The position numbers and the translations under genes were made by a program. DNA of 64,000 nt from Nyssa sinensis (lineage: Eukaryota > Streptophyta > Magnoliopsida > Cornales > Nyssaceae), in the NCBI GenBank assembly GCA_008638375.1, contig CM018046.1:1102501-1166500 (forward strand), read 5' to 3'. The notes under the pieces were generated by a model. The model was not told the DNA's origin. It ran no database searches and saw only the letters and a program-made list of their open reading frames with translations. Shown one piece after another: positions 54,741 through 64,000 of the stretch; the stretch's first letter is position 1; each line of letters begins with the position of its first letter.

Positions 54741-55839
54741 CCTTAAGCAATCTCTATACTTCCTTGTTTATTATCTTATGCCTTTTGTTAGAACTATGAG
54801 TCAATCTGTATATTGGCAAATCCAGTTTTGACAAAATTAGAGATGTAATGTACCTATGTCTATGTATGTCAGGTACTCAAACCTTGTATTCAAGCATCCG
54901 AGCTCCATCTATAGATTTAAACTACTAGGTAGACAAAGGTAATACAAAGATAAAATGGATTGGATATATTTAGTTAAGTTAATTGTGCATGTGCACACAC
55001 ACATTATTTTGCATAAAATGGTTTTAAATTGATTAAAGTGTGTTTAGTGTTATTGGAATTTGATTAACTCATGTTTTCAAGTGAAATCTCAATCATCAAA
55101 GGACTAAAATTTAGCAATAAATTTTCATAGTTGATTTGATGGACCTATTCACGCCTAGGTCTATTTCTCGATAATTTGATCATCCTAGGGACTTTCACCT
55201 TTCTAGGGCAAAAGACCTCATCTTCTACCAAACTGGAGGATAATCAAGATCAACCATTAACATGTGTGAGAGTACCCAATGATCAATTCCCTCTATATCA
55301 TGGACTATCTACGAGAAAACTGATTGATTCCTTTTTTAGAAAATTGATTAATTTATCCTTCAAACCAAAATCCAAGGATGTTCCTATTTGTAGGATTTTA
55401 TTAGGTTCTATAGATCAATTCGGATCTTTGAAATTTTCATTTGTGGTTGCATTGAACTATAGGGACAATCCTTTGTTTCATTCAAATATGATCTCTAAGC
55501 TCTTTTTGCAATTATCTTTTAAGACTTTTTCCTTTTAGGGCTATGGTGTTGCATTATTGTGAAATGGATTTGTAGAGACTTGGAAAAAAAATATATATAT
55601 AAAATAAAATAAAATAAAATATTTACGTTGGTTAACGAAGTGCCAGGATAAATCCATAGGATTGATACGAATTATAAATTTATATTTACATATATATATA
55701 TATATGTCCGTGAAATTTCTAAAGGAAATTATTGAAAAAAAAAAAAAAAAGATAAAAAGGGAGTGTCGGCAGCCTTGGGAGTGGTATGTAATGTGTGGTG
55801 TGTGTTTGAGTGTATAGGGAAATTAAGGAGAAACCGAGA

Positions 55840-56090
55840 GAGAGATGGGGAAACAAAACAGGGGAAGAAAAGAGAAAAAGAGAGAAAGAGAAATCAGGAA
55901 GCTTCTTGAAGAAGCTGTAAATAAAGAAAAGAAGGAGAAACGGCTTGAGGGGAAAAGAGAAAAGGAGAGGAGGGCGGTATGGCAGGTCGCTGTGTGTGTG
56001 TGCGTGATGACGAGATGGAAAGGGGTAAGTATATATCTGTGTATATATTTATATATGTGTGTGAGTATTACGGTTTTGTGGGGGTAGCTT
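55840..56090 (+). other. Purine-rich low-complexity leader of the LTR-type element
   Basis: AGAGAAAGAGAAA-type sequence gives an 80-codon Lys/Glu/Arg-rich ORF (55845-56087) that is compositional only. It sits near the 5' end of the insertion, where an untranslated leader is expected. Confidence 0.5.
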
Positions 56091-56929
56091 GGAATTGAGT
56101 GAACCGAAACAGGGAGAGAAGATCGCAACTTCGTTAGAGGCTTGGGGCTGATTAATTTCACTAAGCAACAGGTACGTGTATGTGTGTGTCACTGTATAGC
56201 GGTGTAGAAGGGAACGGCAACATGGGTACAGCGCTTGGAGGAGTTCAGTTGTCGGACCAGGAGCAATTGAATGATGATGTTGCGGCTGTAGTGGATGGGT
56301 TCTATGAGGTATATGGGTGAAGTATTTGGTGATTGTGATGCCGAACTAATGGTAGATGATTGGATAGGAGAGGAACTGATGTGCAGCAGGAGTATGTGTA
56401 AATATATACGTGTGTGCGTGTTGGAGTAGCAGTGTAGCAGGTGGTCTGTATGTATATGTGTGTGTTTGTGAAGCGTTAGAGCAAAGGGGAAATTGAAGCA
56501 GGGTGTGGGTGATTGAAGGTAGCAACAAATGGTTCTATAGATAATTCAAGTGTAGAAGAAATCACGCATTGCGAGTGCAGCCATATTAGACTAGTCGCTG
56601 CATGATGATTTTTGGAGCAGTCAGGGTTGACACAGTGGCAAGCTGATCAGAACATTGGAGAGTTTAATTCAGGAGTCGTGGAGACAAACTAATTTTCTGG
56701 TTCCCCTAGAACGCTACTCTCTCATGGTGTTAGCTTTGGAGGATGGATAATTCCATGACATGAAGCAGGGAGGCCAATCCAGGCAAGGGAACATCTTAAG
56801 AGGGTTATGACTAACATGAAGAAATTAGTCAAGAGTTGGGGGTGATCCTAGAATCTGGTTCAGAAGTAGTGATGTTGCTTCCCCAAACTTGTTTACTAAA
56901 CTTTATTCAGAGTAGTTTGTTGGAGGCAG

Positions 56930-57625
56930 TTGCGGCAAGAAGAATTGGCAGTGGTTTTACGAGAACAAAGGAACCATCGGCAGTCTCTAAGACTGTCTTT
57001 GAAGAATATTTTTGGCAGGAATGGTATCTTGACATCATGGACAGCAGAACCAACAGCTAGGCAGTATAAAGAAGATCTGGGAAGGGCTCTGTTTCTATAT
57101 GTTGGTTCACATCCTTCTCAGTTGGAACCTGCATGGGAAGATATGAAGTTGTGCAAAACAGTTGCTGTTATGATGAGAGGTGGTCTATTTGGTTTGGATG
57201 AAGCTATTAGGTGTTGCCATGATTGTTTATATGCATTGTTAACTGCTACTGCTGCTAGAATTTGACATGGAGACATCCAGCCTAAGAATGATATTTGTGT
57301 GAAATCTGGTGCGAGGCAGCCTTATTTTGTCCTTGTTAGTTGGAGGCATGTCATTTTAATGTGCTCAGCTTCAAATGGAGAGAGAGCTTGATCTAGTTGC
57401 TGTATTTTTTCTGGTGGGGATTTTCCTGATTGGGATTTTATTGAGGGACTTTTGCAATGGAGAGAAACCTCTTGGTCAAAGAAGTTGATTCAACAGAAGC
57501 TTGGGGACATCTTTGTTGTTCTGAAGGCATTTGCTGATTATGTTGAAAGTCTATGTGGGACACCATATGCTATGGATTATGGTATTTGGCTAAGAAGGTT
57601 AAGAAGACTCTGCACAGTAATCTGA
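56930..57625 (+). pseudogene. Captured protein-kinase-like gene fragment inside the LTR element
   Basis: One frame runs for 232 codons with just two in-frame TGA codons (57263-57265 and 57389-57391), and ends at a TGA at 57623-57625. Recognisable parts are QSLRLSLKNIFGRNGILTSW, AMMRGG-like KTVAVMMRGGLFGLDEAI, the catalytic-loop-like HGDIQPKN just after the first stop, and near the end LIQQKLGDIFVVLKAFADYV followed by SLCGTPYAMDY. This resembles a plant family of protein-kinase-like proteins of unknown role whose members I recall with HGD(I)xPEN. I cannot name the gene. No intron is visible across 700 bp, so it may derive from a spliced transcript or one large exon. The preceding frame (56836-56928) may continue the protein after a frameshift. 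Confidence 0.7.
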
Positions 57626-60283
57626 TGAGAGGAAGGGAAAGTTCTTCAATATCTGATGGATAGGATGATAAAGGGACAGAATCTGTCAGGATCATCGTCT
57701 GCTTGGGGAAAAAGGTTGAAGAAGTTGATGAAACTGGATTTAAAATGGTTGGCCGACTCGATCAACCTGCCGGTGTGTTTTCTTCTACTTCCGAACCGTG
57801 GACTAAAGATGAACCTGGTTGATTAGACTACGTAGTGAACATGACTTCTTGGGGTTGAGATAACTCGATCAGGTATGGTACTTTACTAAGTAAGGAATAG
57901 AATTAAATTAGGATTGATGTGCATATTGATTGAATGCTTTTGTGCTTATCTGCGGATAGAAGATCACGTAGGACTTAATTGCTTCCTTGAGTTGATTGTT
58001 TATATGTTTCCCTGCTCTTTATGATTATTTGGGAATTGTGACTTACTTCTTGCGTTGCCATCATATGTGATTTATGTTTTAGAAGGATTGTTGATGTTGT
58101 GACATGAGGATTGTATAAGTATTGAGATTGATTGTGCATGATGCGTATATTTGTGGATGAGTTCTTCTGATTCAGATGCTATTGTTATTTTTAAGAGGAC
58201 GATATTGTTTAAAAAGCATGCTTTATGCATTGGTGAAATGTTTTATTGAGATTGCGATATTGCATGATGAAATCATGGCATATTGGCATCGTGTGATTCC
58301 TTGAAAGCATAGTGTGGGTCAGCACGAAGTGCTGGTGCATTATGAGGGTGCAGATCCTGTGGTGAAAAACCCAAAATTGGCCATTAGGTACTCGCAGGCC
58401 TACAAGGTCCGGACCGTAAAGTGAGACATATATTGGTACTTGCATGCCAACGGGGAAGAACCGTGAAGCGAGACATGGGTGTGACATTGAGATGCATGGG
58501 TGTGTCATGCATATTGCATGCGCATGTGTTGATGAATTTGTGAACGTGATATAGAGTTTTATACAGATGTAGTTTGTACATTGCCATTATATATTGTATG
58601 CATGATTAGGGAGGCATGTAGATATACATGTACACTTGCACAAGTCACGTCTTAATTTTGTTCCTTGCATTAGTATTGTACCATACCAGCATGTTGGCGC
58701 TGACCCATTCGTGGGCACAGGTTTCAGATAAAGCATCTTGGTACGCGGGACTTGATGAAGTCTTGGAGAAAGGAGAGGAAATAAATTTGGAAGAATATTT
58801 GGGCCCTTGGGGCGTATTTTGATTTTATAAAGGATTGGTGTGTTTCTAAAAAGAATGGAAATGGTATTGTATATTATAATAAATGATCTTTTAGTTTAAG
58901 TGTAGGAGTAGATGTGATGGATTGGATAATTAGACAATGTATATTTAACTTTGATAAGGTTGTGGCCATCGAGTGAGGATGGATTGTGATGTATTTATAT
59001 TTATATGATGTTATATGATGCATTGTGATTATCAGGGGGGAAAAAGGTTCGAAAAACAAAGGAGGTTCTGCCGAAATTTTTTTAAACGGGAATGTATGTG
59101 TATTGACAGAGATATATGGATGTAGCGTTATGTTAGTGGAATAGGCTTGTATCTATATTTGTTATATATTAGTAAACTTAGTTAAAATTCATTAAATATT
59201 TATTTATTTATTTACTCGTCTATTTATTTTCTTCTTTTGTTTCCTTCAATCGCGTCCCCGGGTTCGGTCGGGAATTCGGGGCGTGACAAGATTGGTTAAC
59301 CTACAACAAAAATGCTCTTTACCAACTGATATACCATAATTTTACTACCATGTTTAGGGCGTGACATATGTCTATAGTGAGCTCTTCAAGGTACATATCA
59401 TGAGAGGGTTACTTCATCCAAAACGACCAAGCACGGAGGGTTCAGAGGTTGGAGGTTCAGAACTTATCACCGCCTTCCATAGACTACTGACCTCAGAATA
59501 AGGAAATAGAATCTAATATTGTAACTACTATTTACAGAAATTTTTGAAACCCTACTTTCATGGCTCCTAGTTCTACTCAACTTGAAAAATCTACACCTTA
59601 TAAATAAGACCATAAGGCACACTTTTAATCAGAATCTACATAGCCTGGAGATTCCAACACCGGTGGCTAGAGGTAGTTTCACAGCCTCACTCGCCGCTCA
59701 AATATTTGTAGCTTCGCCTCACGCACCATCTTTGGTTCACTATGTTACCACGGCAACCCTAATTTGCCACATCATCAACTCGTCATTGACACGTTAGTGC
59801 CACATCAACCATTGTTGCCACGTGTCCTATCATGTCATGTGTCACGTGTCGCTGCCATATTTAGCCAAATCTACCACATTATCTTTCCATGTCATCATGT
59901 GGTACAGTAGTCACATCTTTGACACATCAGCACCACATCATCCCTAATTGGCCACATCAAACGCACCGGTTCAGATCTACAGCTCCTTTGTGACCGGTTT
60001 AACCACCCCTAAACCGGTTCACCGTTGGTTCAAACTGATTCCTGGAATGTTTCAGTAAAGTATTTTTGATTTTGGCCTTCATTTTATTTAAAACTGCTTC
60101 TACAGTATACTTTTTTTTTAATTTTATCATACTTTTTCTCCTTTTAATATTTGTTATGGACAAGTCTAAGACATCCCTACCATTTTAAATAGATCCAACT
60201 ATAATTTATAGGTTCTAGCCATATGGAATTTTTTGACAGGGCGTCGTCTTTAGCATTGTCTCACTAGTGATATATGTGAACCC

Positions 60284-60570
60284 ATGAAAGAAGAAGAGGA
60301 AGATGATGCTAAATTCCATGATAGACTTGAAGATTGGGATAGTAAAAATCATCAAATCATCACTTGGTGCCGTAGTACTCAATACCTTTCATTCATAATC
60401 AATTTGGTCATTTTGAAACAGCAAATGAAGTATAAGATTTCTTGGCCAACTTATACACAATTGCAGATCTAGCTCACCAATATCAATTATAGAATACTCT
60501 TCATTGCATGAAACAAGAACCTAGATAGCTTATCAATGACAATATCAATATCAATATCAAATGTATTTTG
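60284..60570 (+). pseudogene. Copia gag fragment (block copy 2)
   Basis: Duplicate of 36454-36740 with the same frameshift, showing that the gag piece was already dead before the duplication. Confidence 0.75.
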
Positions 60571-60809
60571 TATTGAGACCATCTAGCACTATTAGAACCT
60601 TTGTGGAAAAATAGTGGTGATACCTCTAAATTTACCACATATCGAGATCATTTGAGACATGTACAATTCCTCAAAAAATGTAAAACACTTGTTCCATACA
60701 TTTATATATAGTATAGATAGATCTAGATATAGATAAAATAACACAATGTCTACAAATATGAGGCAATTGTTAAATAACTATGTAGGAAAAATATATTAAT
60801 TCATATCTC

Positions 60810-62515
<1,706 letters not shown>

Positions 62516-62763
62516 CTGCATAAATATTATTGTTGAGTAATATCAATCAAGTATCATATTTAATTATAAGTACATACTTTTAGAATTTAATGCTCTATAT
62601 TCACTATTATATGTGCAACATAAAATAATCACAAATTCTTTGTTAGCGAAACAGTTTTCTCACGAGTCCTCTGTATTTTTCCATTTCTTTCCAAACTCTT
62701 CATTTGGCAATTTGAACCAAAAAAAAAAAAAATACGATTGACAATTAATTTTTGCATGGATTA

Positions 62764-64000
62764 CAATCTGGTAGTCTGTTTAGAGTTTAAGTTATCCCAC
62801 AACCCAAAGCTTAAAAGAGAGTTGCCATTTGGCAACTTAAATACATAGACTTGGTTTGCAGTAGGAATGTACTGAATGGTACATCACAGATGGCATTCTA
62901 AATAATCTTAAAAGGTTTAGGCAATCATATTAATCCAGCCCAAGCGAATGTGTCACAAAAACAAACAAAAGTGTTAATGATGTTAACGGTGATGTGCCGC
63001 TCCAAATGATTATTAGGAAATCACTTGTTAGAAAATGGAAAAATAGATCATTAAAAGAATAATCAGAATAGCTCATTCTGAATCTTGTCAAACAAGCAAT
63101 TCTTGATTTAATCAGCTTAGGAATAAGATCCCATCAAGGTTGAATGTGATTGAAAAGCAATTTGATGTAACTACCATTACTTTTTTTTACAATACTATTA
63201 AATGAAACATGTATTAGCTTCAAAATGTATAAATACTCACAAAAACATATATGTATATATATATATATACATATATATTGCTATCACTATTATTTTCCTA
63301 ATAATTTACTATTTTGTGTGATAATATAATAATATATTCATTTTAACTTTAATTTATATTTAAAAAAATTAGGAGAAATTTTTGAACTAATGCACAACAA
63401 TTTAAATTGGGGAAAGAGAAAAAAATTAGGATGGTATTTTTTATTTTATTTTTTGATATTAATACCGATATCTAAAATTTTGTACTTTTTTGTAATCCCT
63501 ATACGTCGAAATCCTACTAGTAATAGTAGGATATCATACCGATGACATGTCTCCGGTGGGATGAAGCGCTCCAAGATCCTGGAGACTCTGGATAACCTGC
63601 ATAGTAGCAGCTTGTCAGTTCAAGCAAATGCAGCCAGACCAATCAAACTGATAACAAAATGTACCTTGACTAGATACTGTGAATAACCTGCAAAACTTGT
63701 CTGTGATTAAATTATCTAAAGTAGGAAAAAGTAAATGATAATCAGCCTCATTGCAACTGAGGTTGCTCTTGGTCTCCTCAAGTAGTTTGTTCAGGAAAAA
63801 TATAAATTGAAATTACAGTAGCACTAGAGGCCAGAGTTTAGAATGAAAATGATTAGCCGCAGGGCAGTAAAGAGCAAGGACTGGGCATACCTATGTCCAA
63901 GAGATGAATCCACTGTCACAATAACCATACCCATGAAATAGACCATTATACAAATTATTGATTGTGTTTACCATTTTGGAACTTATACACAAATTTTTAA
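62764..64000. other. Non-coding DNA beyond the duplicated block
   Basis: No lectin exon or other gene was recognised. A palindromic TA-rich stretch lies at 63247-63281. The words TAGGAATGTAC and AGGTTTAGGCAATC at 62883-62930 resemble sequence near 50355-50510 in intron 1 of kinase B, hinting that this is intron 1 of a related locus. Confidence 0.4.

Larger units (their letters stand above)
55571..59288 (+). mobile_element. 3.7-kb LTR-type insertion carrying a host gene fragment
   Basis: Comparison with 35440-35480 shows a clean insertion. The empty site reads GAAATGGATTGGTTAAC. Here GGATT is followed by TGTAGAGACTTGG...GGGGCGTGACA and then AGATT, so the element has TG...CA ends and a 5-bp target duplication with one mismatch. 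These are hallmarks of LTR-retrotransposon integration. No gag or pol was recognised. Its last 400 bases match the element ending at 11173. Phrases such as GTGGGTCAGCACGAAGTGCTGG and TGGTACGCGGGACTTGATGA are typical of long gypsy LTRs. It is either a long solo LTR or a non-autonomous element; no second terminal copy was found inside. Confidence 0.85.

Noticed and set aside
55845..56087. Basic, coiled-coil-like 80-codon ORF
   Set aside because: Purely purine-rich low complexity, no homologue recognised, in the leader of a mobile element.

Overview
This is a plant nuclear segment, almost certainly from a eudicot. It is AT-rich, its genes are split by GT-AG introns, and the protein families are plant ones (plant GDSL esterase, BODYGUARD-type hydrolase, G-type lectin S-receptor-like kinases). 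Most of the DNA is decayed Ty1/copia and Ty3/gypsy retrotransposons, MITE-like elements and TA or CT microsatellites. Nothing bacterial, organellar or CRISPR-like was seen. Exon coordinates were worked out by hand from splice consensus, reading frame and paralogue comparison.

Layout. 1-5030: a decayed Ty3/gypsy pol (+) followed by an internally deleted copia element (-) with both LTRs, primer-binding site and polypurine tract. 5031-12990: foldback MITE, first exon of a small membrane protein (-), a cluster of nine GTTTAAAC motifs, and a solo-LTR-like element with a GC-rich island. 13009-15668: an intact five-exon GDSL esterase/lipase of 375 aa (-). 15700-27300: gene-poor repeats, including a dimeric hAT-like MITE with an 8-bp target duplication. 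27363-32593: an intact four-exon BODYGUARD-like alpha/beta hydrolase of 479 aa (+). 36980-43253: an intact seven-exon G-type lectin S-receptor-like kinase of 796 aa (-), tail-to-tail with the hydrolase (locus A). 43254-47231: small repeats, a minisatellite and a solo-LTR-like piece. 47232-51066: a second, broken lectin kinase (locus B). 51064-62763: a second copy of the 30808-38926 block, carrying only the last exon of the hydrolase (frameshifted) and only the transmembrane and kinase exons of a lectin kinase (locus C).

The main structural finding is this roughly 8-kb segmental duplication. Its left end lies in intron 3 of the hydrolase gene and its right end in intron 1 of lectin kinase A. 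Copy 2 therefore holds two truncated genes, and it abuts lectin exon 1 of locus B exactly where that exon is cut. Two insertions distinguish the copies and give relative dates: a small hAT-like MITE only in copy 1, and a 3.7-kb LTR-type element only in copy 2. The 3.7-kb element carries an apparently intronless, twice-stopped fragment of a protein-kinase-like host gene.

The intact genes have plausible separate roles: GDSL lipid or ester hydrolysis, cuticle formation (BODYGUARD family) and cell-surface signalling (lectin kinase). Nothing in the sequence shows that they act in one pathway.
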